Assembly (NCBI GenBank): GCA_902493585.1
Contig: CABUPZ010000108.1
Span: 1 to 7,119 of the forward strand
Reading direction: 5' to 3'
DNA from: an uncultured Fusicatenibacter sp.
GTDB taxonomy: Bacteria > Bacillota > Clostridia > Lachnospirales > Lachnospiraceae
DNA: 7,119 nt
The notes beneath the pieces were generated by a model. It saw only the letters and a program-made list of their open reading frames with translations, did no database searches and was not told the DNA's origin. The position numbers and the translations under genes are program-made. How positions within the stretch are numbered: position 1 is the stretch's first letter; each line of letters opens with the position of its first letter. Shown in pieces: positions 1-5,622 of the stretch.

Positions 1-2
1 CT

Positions 3-1055
3 GCCACTGTGCATCTTCTGACTGGAAAACGACCGGAAACAGCAGAATTGCTGACGCCGAAGGGGATCCTGCTTCGGCTTCCGGTCCGTTTTTTTCATGA
101 AACGGAAGATGCGGTAACCTATGGGGTAAAAAAGGATGGGGGTGACGATCCCGATGCGACCCACGGACTTTGGATTCTGGCAACGGTAAGCCGCGTGTCC
201 GGAGAAGAAGTGATCATCGATGGGGGACAAGGCGTCGGCAGAGTGACACGGCCGGGACTGGATCAGCCGGTGGGCGCCGCAGCCATCAACCGGGTTCCGC
301 GGAAAATGATCCGGGAACAGGTTCTCGCGGTGATGGAAAAAGCAGGATACTCTCAGGGAATGAAAGTGGTCCTTTCCGTTCCGGAAGGGGAGGAGACGGC
401 GAAGCGTACCTTTAACCCGAGACTTGGGATTGTCGGAGGGATTTCCATCCTTGGCACCAGCGGAATTGTCATGCCCATGAGTGAGGAGGCGCTGATCGCA
501 ACGATCCGTGTGGAGATGGAAATGCAGAGAGCTGCAGGAAAAAAATTTCTGCTGATGGTACCCGGCAATTATGGGGAGGATTTTCTTTCCCGGTATCCGC
601 AGGTGGACACCTCACTGGCAGTGAAATGCAGCAACTATGTGGGCGCTGTGCTGGAAATGGCAGTGGAGATGGGGTTTGAGGGAATCCTGTTTGTTGCCCA
701 TATCGGAAAATTTATCAAAGTTTCCGGCGGCATCATGAACACACATTCCCACCAGGCGGACTGCCGGGCGGAATTATTGGCGGCACAGGCACTGCGCCGG
801 GGAGCAGATATGGAAATCGCGCGGAAGATCCTGAATACGGATACCACGGAGGAAGCAGTAAGAATTCTGAAAGAAGCGGGAATGCTGAAGGAAACGATGG
901 AGGAAGTGATGGAACGGATCGTCTCCTATATGCAGCATCATGTCCAGGGACAGCTCCGGACAGAGGCGATTGTATTTTCCAGCGTGTACGGAGTGCTTGG
1001 AGAAAGCTCAGGTGCAAAGGAATTGATCGGTCAGTTTCGGAAACCGGACCAATAG
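3..1055 (+). CDS. cbiD: CbiD, cobalt-precorrin-5B C1-methyltransferase (5' partial)
   Basis: This enzyme transfers a methyl group from S-adenosylmethionine to C1 of the corrin ring in the anaerobic, cobalt-first route to vitamin B12; it is cytoplasmic. Seen: 350 codons are open from the window edge to TAG. Family hallmarks appear in order: DDPDATHG (about 142-168), a GVGRVTRPGLDQPVG block followed by AINRVPRKMI (about 231-312), NPRLGIVGGISILGTSGIV (about 414-470), CSNYVG, then HIGKFIKVSGG and THSHQADCR (about 700-768). CbiD proteins usually have about 360-380 residues and begin with a GYTTGTCAAAA-type segment, so roughly 20-30 residues lie outside the window. The GTG at 9 is an internal Val, not the start. 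The next gene follows within 20 bases, suggesting co-transcription. Identification is secure from the motifs; no damage is seen in the visible part. Confidence 0.96.
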   Translation, partial: ATVHLLTGKRPETAELLTPKGILLRLPVRFFHETEDAVTYGVKKDGGDDPDATHGLWILATVSRVSGEEVIIDGGQGVGRVTRPGLDQPVGAAAINRVPRKMIREQVLAVMEKAGYSQGMKVVLSVPEGEETAKRTFNPRLGIVGGISILGTSGIVMPMSEEALIATIRVEMEMQRAAGKKFLLMVPGNYGEDFLSRYPQVDTSLAVKCSNYVGAVLEMAVEMGFEGILFVAHIGKFIKVSGGIMNTHSHQADCRAELLAAQALRRGADMEIARKILNTDTTEEAVRILKEAGMLKETMEEVMERIVSYMQHHVQGQLRTEAIVFSSVYGVLGESSGAKELIGQFRKPDQ

Positions 1056-1063
1056 AGAAGGGG
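1055..1063 (+). promoter_or_regulatory. Ribosome binding site deciding the start at 1073
   Basis: The purine run GAGAAGGGG begins at the last base of the cbiD stop codon. It lies directly against ATG 1064 but 9 bases from ATG 1073, the normal spacing for a Firmicutes Shine-Dalgarno site. This favours the downstream start. Confidence 0.6.
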
Positions 1064-1072
1064 ATGAAAAGT

Positions 1073-2164
1073 ATGCAGAACGTATATTTTCAGAAAGGGT
1101 TTCACGACAGAAACCATCCGGAAGAACAGAGAAAACCTGGCGTGAAAGTGAAAGTTGAAAAAGAATTTTCCTGGGAGGGAAAGCTCTGGAAGATTCCGGC
1201 GGTCTATCTGTTTGAAGAGGGTGTCGTGATGGATCTGTGCTGCCGGATCGATCCGGACAGCCTGCGAAGATATTACAGGGAACGGGAACAGTTTTCCGGA
1301 CAGGGATGGACGGATTCGGAGACCTTTGCGTTTTTGAAAGCAAAGAATCCCTGGCCGCGCAGCAGCTGCATGCGGCTGAACATCAACGGGAAAGATCTGC
1401 TGCAGGAAGGTTCCTCGGGAGGAGGCTGGGTGCCGGAAAGCTGCAGCGGCAGTGACGGGAACAACGCCGCTGTGCCTCAGAACCCGCAGCTCTGGAAAAT
1501 CCTTGATGATTATCTGTGCGATCGGGAACATGCCTGGTATTTCAGCCGCTGCTGTTTTCGGTGGGCAGACGGAGAAAAACCGGAAACAGCGGATACGCTG
1601 CACGCAATAACAGCAGAATTTGCGATGGAACCGATGAGAGTGCCCGGTTTCTGCTTCGCTACCAGGGAAGGGGACGCGCCGAAAAGCCTTTCGTTTCGCT
1701 GCCCTCTGGACGGAAAGGAAGGCGTGCTGAATATCCGGGAATGTTTTTCCAGAAAACTCGAGGATGAACTTTTTCGCAATATGCCGGCGCCGAGACGGGG
1801 AACACAGGGTACATGCATAGTGGAGGATCCGGATGTGGAATACCCGCTGTACCAGAATGTGATATCCTGGAACGTGGAACCGGAATGGCTGCGTTCTGCC
1901 TGTACGATCGTTGACTGCAATTCCTCCGGTGGCCATCCAAGAAGAAAGTCAAAAGAAGGAGAGGGTCAGGAAACGGGCAGTCAGACATCGGAAGTCATCG
2001 GATCCAGTGCAGTTTACACATTCTATACGGAAAAAGATAACAAAGAAAACTCCTATTCCAGTTCGGCGCTGACCTTCGAAAAACAGACGAAAACAAGGTG
2101 GCAGATGGACTTTATCCGCAAGGACAGTGAACATCTGCTGGTGGAAGTGCTGGAACATGACTGA
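1073..2164 (+). CDS. Uncharacterised cysteine-rich protein behind cbiD
   Basis: I do not recognise a named family. The frame encodes 363 residues from ATG 1073. An in-frame ATG at 1064 would add three residues, but it abuts the ribosome binding site GAGAAGGGG (1055-1063), which sits about 9 bases before 1073, so 1073 is preferred. No signal peptide or membrane helix is visible, so it is probably cytoplasmic. The protein is mixed charged and aromatic, with about 13 cysteines including two CC pairs (LCCRIDP near the start and SRCCFRW mid-protein). A polar linker rich in Gly, Ser, Lys and Glu lies near residues 285-308, and a WQMDF segment near the C-terminus. Codon use resembles cbiD. The 17-base gap to cbiD suggests translation from the same message, but position alone does not make it a cobalamin protein. 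Possible roles include metal binding or an unrelated passenger; both are guesses. Confidence 0.82.
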   Translation: MQNVYFQKGFHDRNHPEEQRKPGVKVKVEKEFSWEGKLWKIPAVYLFEEGVVMDLCCRIDPDSLRRYYREREQFSGQGWTDSETFAFLKAKNPWPRSSCMRLNINGKDLLQEGSSGGGWVPESCSGSDGNNAAVPQNPQLWKILDDYLCDREHAWYFSRCCFRWADGEKPETADTLHAITAEFAMEPMRVPGFCFATREGDAPKSLSFRCPLDGKEGVLNIRECFSRKLEDELFRNMPAPRRGTQGTCIVEDPDVEYPLYQNVISWNVEPEWLRSACTIVDCNSSGGHPRRKSKEGEGQETGSQTSEVIGSSAVYTFYTEKDNKENSYSSSALTFEKQTKTRWQMDFIRKDSEHLLVEVLEHD

Positions 2165-2199
2165 AATTGCTTTCATCGAAAACTATTTCCCAACACGGT

Positions 2200-2745
2200 T
2201 TAAAGGGTGATCCAGTAGCGCTGCAGAATCTTTCCGTTTCTCTGGTCCACGACTTCGTTTTCCAGAACGCCGCCGCCGCGCAGAATGATCTTTAGGGAAG
2301 CCGGATTTTCCTTGTAGCAGGAAATCAAAATCTTCTTCATTCCCATATTCCGGCAGATTTCCTTTGCAAGCTTCAGCTGCATGGTTGCGTAGCCTTTGCG
2401 GCGTTCGGAATGACGAATGCTGTAGCCGATATTGCCGTAGAAATTCAGTAAATCTTCGTTCAACTCTTTGCGGATATCCAGCATGCCGATCAGTCTGCCA
2501 TCGGAACGGCGGACAGAAATGTATTGCGTGTCCGGTACCCAGTGTTCCGGGCAGGTCTCCCTGTGCTCGGCTTTCTGGATCCAATCATACCATTCTGTCA
2601 TATCATCATACCGGCGCAGATTGGAACATCCATCCATACTGCCGCCTTTCTCCAAAAACTCCGCACGATACCGGGCAACAGCGTCCAGGTCGGAGGGGAG
2701 TACTTTTCGTAATGTGAGAATTTTATTTTCAGCTTTTTCCAACAT
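2200..2745 (-). CDS. GNAT-family N-acetyltransferase
   Basis: This is a probable acetyl-CoA-dependent acyltransferase of the GNAT superfamily, 181 residues, cytoplasmic, with unknown acceptor substrate. Seen: the acetyl-CoA pyrophosphate-binding motif A occurs as GYSIRHSERRKGYATMQL (about residues 107-124, core RRKGYA), after a beta-strand SVRRSDGRLIGMLDIR. The C-terminal part has SCYKENPASLKIILRGGGVLENEV (142-165) and a final QRYWITL. This pattern resembles the predicted acetyltransferases grouped as COG3981, from memory and not searched. The start is supported by AGAAAGGA seven bases upstream on the minus strand. The gene is convergent with the upstream plus-strand gene, with a 35-base gap and no clear terminator between them, and divergent from the BlaI-type repressor. 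It has its own promoter. No sequence damage is visible. Such genes are commonly single-gene units. Confidence 0.9.
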   Translation of the reverse strand: MLEKAENKILTLRKVLPSDLDAVARYRAEFLEKGGSMDGCSNLRRYDDMTEWYDWIQKAEHRETCPEHWVPDTQYISVRRSDGRLIGMLDIRKELNEDLLNFYGNIGYSIRHSERRKGYATMQLKLAKEICRNMGMKKILISCYKENPASLKIILRGGGVLENEVVDQRNGKILQRYWITL

Positions 2746-2812
2746 TTTTATTTCCTTTCTGTTTTCCTGATCTTTTGAGAAACTTTACTTTGAGAAACAT
2801 GTCCTTATTTTG

Positions 2813-2842
2813 CTTATATGAAGCTGTATGTTTTTTTGTCAT
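2813..2842 (-). promoter_or_regulatory. Putative sigma-A promoter of the acetyltransferase gene
   Basis: Read on the minus strand, ATGACA (2842-2837, five of six matches to TTGACA) is followed after 18 bases by TATAAG (2818-2813, five of six matches to TATAAT). The expected start lies near 2806, giving a leader of about 60 bases before the start codon. This is a sequence prediction only. Confidence 0.5.
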
Positions 2843-2983
2843 AATCTTTCAGGTCGCACAATTTTCATCATGATATCACAACGAACGACAGGAATCAATT
2901 TCTATTTTTTAAACCCATGTGCTGCCGGTCCGGAAATTTTTCGTCCGTTTTCCCATAACAGGCTGCAAATTTATAAAAATCTC

Positions 2984-3012
2984 TTGACAAATTTTCTCTA
3001 CAAATGTAAGAT
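2984..3012 (+). promoter_or_regulatory. Promoter of the BlaI-type repressor cluster
   Basis: A perfect -35 box TTGACA (2984-2989) is followed by a 17-base spacer and TAAGAT (3007-3012, four of six matches to TATAAT). The start point would be near 3019. Operator-type dyads overlap the -10 region and the start point, the expected arrangement for autorepression by a BlaI/MecI protein. TACAAT at 3012-3017 looks like an alternative -10 but is 22 bases from the -35 box, so it is less likely. Confidence 0.65.
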
Positions 3013-3033
3013 ACAATTGTACTACATGAGTAG
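2999..3033 (+). promoter_or_regulatory. BlaI/MecI-type operator, three tandem dyads
   Basis: Three short inverted repeats follow one another: TACAAATGTA (2999-3008), the perfect palindrome TACAATTGTA (3012-3021) and CTACATGAGTAG (3022-3033, outer arms CTAC and GTAG). The first two fit the TACA-N2-TGTA core known for BlaI and MecI operators. Dyad centres are 13 and about 11 bases apart. They cover the -10 box, the expected start point and the leader up to the ribosome binding site of the repressor gene. Binding by the downstream repressor is inferred from family knowledge. Confidence 0.72.
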
Positions 3034-3047
3034 AAAGGAGAAAAATC

Positions 3048-3428
3048 ATGATGAAAAAAAGAATCCAGAAATTGCCTGATTCAGAACTGGACGTGATGAT
3101 TGCATTGTGGAACGGACACCAGGAAATGACCAGAAGCGAGATCGAGGATTTCATGAACCAGAAAAAGAAACTGGCTCCGACGACGATTCTTACGCTTCTT
3201 TCACGTCTGGAAAAGAAGAATTTTGTTTCTGTAAAGAAAGAAGGAAAAGCGAACCTTTACAGTGCGCTTGTCACTCAGGAGGAATATCAGCAGCAGGAGG
3301 GGAAACATGTATTGGAAAAGCTGTATGATAACTCTCTGAAAAATTTTGTCGCGACGCTGTACCAGGGGAAGCAGATCGATCAAAACGATATTGAAGAACT
3401 GGAATCCTTTTTGCAGGAATTAAAATAA
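3048..3428 (+). CDS. BlaI/MecI-family transcriptional repressor
   Basis: This is a winged-helix DNA-binding repressor of the BlaI/MecI/CopY family, 126 residues, close to the usual length of about 120-130. Seen: the N-terminal helix LPDSELDVMIALW (9-21), the recognition region APTTILTLLSRLEKKNFV (43-60), the wing VKKEGKANLYSALV (62-75) and a C-terminal helical dimerisation segment (76-126). Asn99-Phe100 in SLKNFV matches the position of the Asn-Phe bond cleaved in staphylococcal BlaI and MecI. The start at 3048 follows AGAAAGGAG (3032-3040) by seven bases; ATG 3051 is a possible alternative. Operator-type dyads sit in its own promoter, so it is probably autorepressed. It leads a cluster with a small unknown protein and a broken BlaR1-like sensor. 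Whether beta-lactams or another cell-envelope signal is relevant cannot be told, because no effector gene is in the window. Confidence 0.92.
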   Translation: MMKKRIQKLPDSELDVMIALWNGHQEMTRSEIEDFMNQKKKLAPTTILTLLSRLEKKNFVSVKKEGKANLYSALVTQEEYQQQEGKHVLEKLYDNSLKNFVATLYQGKQIDQNDIEELESFLQELK

Positions 3429-3511
3429 AACAAGAACCCGTCGGAGCACCAGATCGAAACAAGAAACAATGAATACTGTCTGTTGCCGAAAAGGCAGAAC
3501 GGAGGAGTATT

Positions 3512-3793
3512 ATGGGAGAAGGGAAAGGAAAGAAAGCTTCCTTCGACTTTACCATCTACTATGCAGACGATCTTGCGGGCACCAGGGACGTTGTCTTCCG
3601 GACACATACGGTGATTTTTGAGGGAGACGGAACTTACGCCAGGTACCACGGAAAGGAATATAACCTGGAATTTACTTTCCCGAATGACCGCAATACCCTT
3701 CCGGATGCAGTTGATATGCAGATCTCCAGATATGAGCCGGTCGAGGGCCTGACATTCTGCAATCATGCGATACCAGGTCATGAGTTCAGCTAA
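3512..3793 (+). CDS. Small protein of unknown function between repressor and sensor genes
   Basis: I do not recognise this 93-residue protein. It starts at ATG 3512 behind a strong ribosome binding site, GGAGGAG (3501-3507), and ends at TAA. It has no signal peptide or membrane helix. The sequence is rich in aromatic residues and alternates hydrophobic and polar positions (FDFTIYYADD, DVVFRTHTVIFEGDGTY, KEYNLEFTF), which suggests a small beta-sheet domain. Near the C-terminus there are one Cys and two His (FCNHAIPGHEFS). It lies 83 bases after the repressor and 76 bases before the sensor gene, same strand, with no terminator visible on either side, so it is probably in the same transcript and under the same operator. 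A role in signal transfer or as the regulated product is conceivable but unsupported. Confidence 0.75.
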   Translation: MGEGKGKKASFDFTIYYADDLAGTRDVVFRTHTVIFEGDGTYARYHGKEYNLEFTFPNDRNTLPDAVDMQISRYEPVEGLTFCNHAIPGHEFS

Positions 3794-3861
3794 CCGGCGG
3801 CAGCAATTCAAGAAGCTGAATGACGGTTGCGATCAGTGAATTCCATGTTGGCAGAAGAGAG

Positions 3862-3869
3862 AAGGAGGG
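3862..3869 (+). promoter_or_regulatory. Ribosome binding site of the BlaR1-like gene, poorly spaced
   Basis: AAGGAGGG touches ATG 3870, the start of the frame that encodes the homologous protein. It is ideally placed (five bases) for ATG 3875, which opens a different frame. No other ATG, GTG or TTG exists between the upstream in-frame stop at 3837 and 3870. Either 3870 is used inefficiently or a further small indel lies near the T-rich stretch about 3882-3891. Confidence 0.45.
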
Positions 3870-4661
3870 ATGGTATGGCAGACTTTCTTTTATATTCTGA
3901 AAATAAATCTGCTGGCGGCGGCTGTGATCCTGCTGACTGCCATGGTATCAAGAAATCTTGCCCGGAAATATTCTGCTCGATGGAAATACCGCATCTGGCT
4001 GACACTGGCAGTCCTGCTGCTTCTCCCGATGCATGTTCCGGAGTCTTGGAATGTGGTGGAGATCCATGTCCCGGCAGTTTTTTCCATCAAAATACAACAG
4101 TCGAATCTGCTGCAGGAGACTGGGATGGCGGAATCTAGAGATCCAGAAGCAGCCGGAACACAACAAGAAGTGCTGCTATCTTCCGACACAGGAGAAACTT
4201 CACAGGCAGCAGTTCAGCAGCGATCACCAGAGAACCGGAACACTGGAATTTCAGAGACGTCTTTTGTATCCGCCCAGTGGATTTCGATGGAAAATGCAGC
4301 AAAGCTTGCAGCGGCAATATGGGCGGCAGGAGCGCTGTTCCTGGGAGTGAAAAAGGCAGTGGAGACGCATCTTGCCGGAAAGGTGCTGCGCCGTTGGAAT
4401 ATGCCGAACTGGAACCGTTCGCTGGAACGGGAATATCGAAAGATCTGTAAAAGCACGAAAGTGAAGCGTGCGCCGCGCCTGATGCTGAACAGCCGATTGA
4501 ATACCCCTCTGCTTATGGGTTTCCTGCATCCATGCATTTGTCTCCCTCAGACTGGATATACCGCGGAGGAACAGGAACTGATCCTGCGGCATGAACTCTG
4601 CCACTACAGGAGAAAATGTTATGTATTGTTTACTGGTTTAATCCTGCATTGTGGTGGATGA
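3870..4661 (+). CDS. N-terminal fragment of the BlaR1-like sensor (membrane helices to HELCH)
   Basis: The fragment has 263 residues. Hydrophobic segments lie at about 8-26, 42-55 and 143-160, with a polar, Gln/Ser/Glu-rich loop (about 75-135) between the second and third. The start of the M56 metallopeptidase domain follows: a basic helix region (about 175-200), NSRLNTPLLMGFLHPCICLP (207-226) and RHELCHYRRK (240-249), where HELCH (241-245) is the HExxH zinc motif with both His and the catalytic Glu present. After residue 249 the frame leaves homology and ends with CYVLFTGLILHCGG. The protein thus stops right after the zinc motif, lacking the third metal ligand region and the sensor domain. 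If translated it would be a membrane protein without protease activity. The start codon sits unusually close to the ribosome binding site. Confidence 0.8.
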   Translation: MVWQTFFYILKINLLAAAVILLTAMVSRNLARKYSARWKYRIWLTLAVLLLLPMHVPESWNVVEIHVPAVFSIKIQQSNLLQETGMAESRDPEAAGTQQEVLLSSDTGETSQAAVQQRSPENRNTGISETSFVSAQWISMENAAKLAAAIWAAGALFLGVKKAVETHLAGKVLRRWNMPNWNRSLEREYRKICKSTKVKRAPRLMLNSRLNTPLLMGFLHPCICLPQTGYTAEEQELILRHELCHYRRKCYVLFTGLILHCGG

Positions 4662-4921
4662 AAAAGGAAGCGGACCGGGATATTGAATTTCTCTGTGATG
4701 AGACGGTGATGGAAACGCGTACCGTGCAGGAAAGAATGTTGTACAATCGTCTGCTGGCAAGAACAGCTGTCGGAATGCGTTCTGTTTCAGGAATCACCAC
4801 CAGTTTCAACGACAGTCTGCTGAATCTGAAAAAGCGGATGGGAAGCAAACACAAACTGTGGATCCCGGACCGGAATCACAGGATCCTTCTGGTGAACAGA
4901 TGCCGGATACGCAGGGTGTAA
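4616..4921 (+). CDS. Middle fragment of the BlaR1-like sensor (rest of M56 domain)
   Basis: Homology to the M56 family continues in this frame: YWFNPALWWM (6-15), EADRDIEFLCDETVM (18-32), which carries the conserved acidic ExxCDE region downstream of HExxH, then TSFNDSLLNLKKRMGS (62-77), typical for the end of the protease domain. Meaningful sequence ends near residue 80; the remainder (to RCRIRRV) is out of frame with the C-terminal fragment. The ATG at 4616 has no credible ribosome binding site and falls inside the coding sequence of the N-terminal fragment, so independent translation is unlikely. It is best read as part of the disrupted gene. Confidence 0.6.
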   Translation: MLCIVYWFNPALWWMKKEADRDIEFLCDETVMETRTVQERMLYNRLLARTAVGMRSVSGITTSFNDSLLNLKKRMGSKHKLWIPDRNHRILLVNRCRIRRV

Positions 4922-5433
4922 GCGGTGGAGAAACGACGGATAATTCCCGCCAGATTCTGGATACACAGCCGGAATCTGCACCGTCTGAGCCGGAAGTTGA
5001 GCTGATTGATTATATGAACAGTAATCAGGTTCAGGAATTTGCGGAAGACATGGGAATGGAACAGGTTTCGGGACAGATGTTTGGAGAAGAATACGGACAC
5101 AGATATGAAAACTCCTATGCGGGCATTGAGTGGCGATATATCGATGAATCGTATGATGACTGGGATAATCCGAACCGCATCTATGATTACAGAGGATCTG
5201 TATGGTGTGAAGGAAGCTCAGAAATCAGCGTATATGGAGTTACCTGTGGAATGAATATCGATGAAGTCCGTGAAAAAATGCGTGCTGACGGATGGGATAT
5301 CATTGGCTTGTATGAGAATGCTTTTCTGCGGGATACAGCCTCCGGTTATGACCGGGAGTATGTTCAATTTGAAACAGACGGAACAACAATTACCCGGTGG
5401 TACTGGTGCAACTGGCCGGAAGGAGATTTCTGA
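4858..5433 (+). CDS. C-terminal extracellular fragment of the BlaR1-like sensor
   Basis: This frame gives 191 residues from GTG 4858, but the GTG has no ribosome binding site and the frame is open further upstream, so it is probably the detached C-terminus of the sensor. Residues 1-47 form a Pro/Ser/Gln/Glu-rich linker as found after a membrane anchor. Residues about 48-191 look like a compact, strongly acidic, Tyr/Trp-rich domain (WRYIDESYDDWDNP, SVYGVTCGMNIDEVREKM, WYWCNWPEGDF). The YGVTCGMNIDEV segment resembles the repeat start in small secreted SmpA/OmlA-like folds, a weak impression only. It does not show the penicillin-binding SxxK, SxN and KTG motifs of classical BlaR1, so the ligand, if any, is probably not a beta-lactam bound in the classical way. 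No signal peptide or membrane helix is present in the fragment. Confidence 0.6.
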   Translation: MDPGPESQDPSGEQMPDTQGVSGGETTDNSRQILDTQPESAPSEPEVELIDYMNSNQVQEFAEDMGMEQVSGQMFGEEYGHRYENSYAGIEWRYIDESYDDWDNPNRIYDYRGSVWCEGSSEISVYGVTCGMNIDEVREKMRADGWDIIGLYENAFLRDTASGYDREYVQFETDGTTITRWYWCNWPEGDF

Positions 5434-5490
5434 TAGGAGTCAGTAAGCGTTTCTGCAGAGTGTGACCACAGATGAGAAAATTTATTTTGA

Positions 5491-5530
5491 GATCAGACAG
5501 CGCATCCTCTGTGTTGTCTGATCTTGCTTT
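5491..5530 (+). terminator. Possible intrinsic terminator behind the sensor remnant
   Basis: GATCAGACA (5491-5499) pairs perfectly with TGTCTGATC (5515-5523). The stem can extend inwards to about 14 pairs including two G-U pairs, around the loop TCCTC (5505-5509). The following TTGCTTTG is only a weak T-tract, so termination is plausible but not certain. It lies 57 bases after the last stop codon of the sensor remnant. Confidence 0.5.
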
Positions 5531-5570
5531 GTAACAATTCAGCAAGCTGGAAAGCTACTCTGTTGTTTAG

Positions 5571-5603
5571 AAAAGGAATGTACAAGTTGCATTTCTTTTT
5601 TTT
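5571..5603 (+). terminator. Probable intrinsic terminator with eight-T tail
   Basis: GGAATGTA (5575-5582) pairs with TGCATTTC (5588-5595) around the five-base loop CAAGT, using two G-U pairs. AAAA before the stem can pair with the first T residues, lengthening the stem to 12 pairs. Eight T follow directly (5596-5603). The stem is AT-rich and thus weak. Together with the hairpin at 5491 it would end the repressor-sensor transcript before cbiL. Its 3' arm overlaps the -35 box of the next promoter. Confidence 0.5.
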
Positions 5604-5615
5604 GTATATTATAAT
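5587..5615 (+). promoter_or_regulatory. Sigma-A-like promoter reading into the inverted repeat
   Basis: TTGCAT (5587-5592, four of six matches to TTGACA) is separated by exactly 17 bases from a perfect TATAAT (5610-5615). The expected start point is about 5622-5624, the first base of the inverted repeat. There is no recognisable gene directly downstream. The transcript could be a short structured RNA or could run on into cbiL. Confidence 0.55.
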
Positions 5616-5622
5616 AAATTTC

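Larger units (their letters stand above)
2746..3047. other. Divergent intergenic region with two promoters
   Basis: About 300 bases separate the minus-strand acetyltransferase from the plus-strand repressor gene. The left part carries the acetyltransferase promoter and leader, the right end carries the repressor promoter and its operators. The leader contains a 10-base direct repeat, TTTGAGAAAC at 2774-2783 and again at 2789-2798. The middle (about 2850-2980) is AT-rich and I see nothing definite in it. The plus-strand open frame at 2828-3079 runs through the promoter and is not credible as a gene. Confidence 0.7.
3870..5433 (+). pseudogene. Broken BlaR1/MecR1-like M56 sensor protease gene (three frames)
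   Basis: Read together, three overlapping frames reproduce the order of a BlaR1-type protein: N-terminal membrane helices, a zinc-protease domain and a C-terminal extracellular region. The reading moves from frame 3870 to frame 4616 near 4612-4620 and to frame 4858 near about 4840-4860; each step is a -1 shift. Each is equivalent to a loss of 3n+1 bases. At the first junction about eight residues normally found between HELCHYRRK and the WFNP motif seem missing. At the second, the transmembrane helix that normally follows the protease domain is absent. Simple deletions therefore explain the gene better than single-base errors. In BlaR1 systems this protein senses the ligand outside and causes removal of the BlaI repressor; as written it should not work. 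A sequencing or assembly error cannot be excluded. Confidence 0.75.

Noticed and set aside
1..20. GCCACTGTGCAT at the window start, like the conserved core of a cobalamin riboswitch.
   Set aside because: It lies inside the open frame of cbiD and encodes ATVH, which fits the family N-terminal region before LLTGKRPE; no other riboswitch elements surround it.
1031..1936. 301-residue open frame on the minus strand.
   Set aside because: It lies antisense to the cbiD end and the following gene, has no ribosome binding site and no recognisable domain; it is a shadow of GC-rich codon use.
2828..3079. 83-codon plus-strand open frame upstream of and into the repressor gene.
   Set aside because: It runs through the promoter, operators and ribosome binding site of the repressor and has no start signal of its own.
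4610..4620. Programmed -1 frameshifting at the AAAA stretch joining the first two sensor fragments.
   Set aside because: There is no proper slippery heptamer, about eight family residues are missing at the join, and a second break occurs downstream; deletion is the simpler reading.
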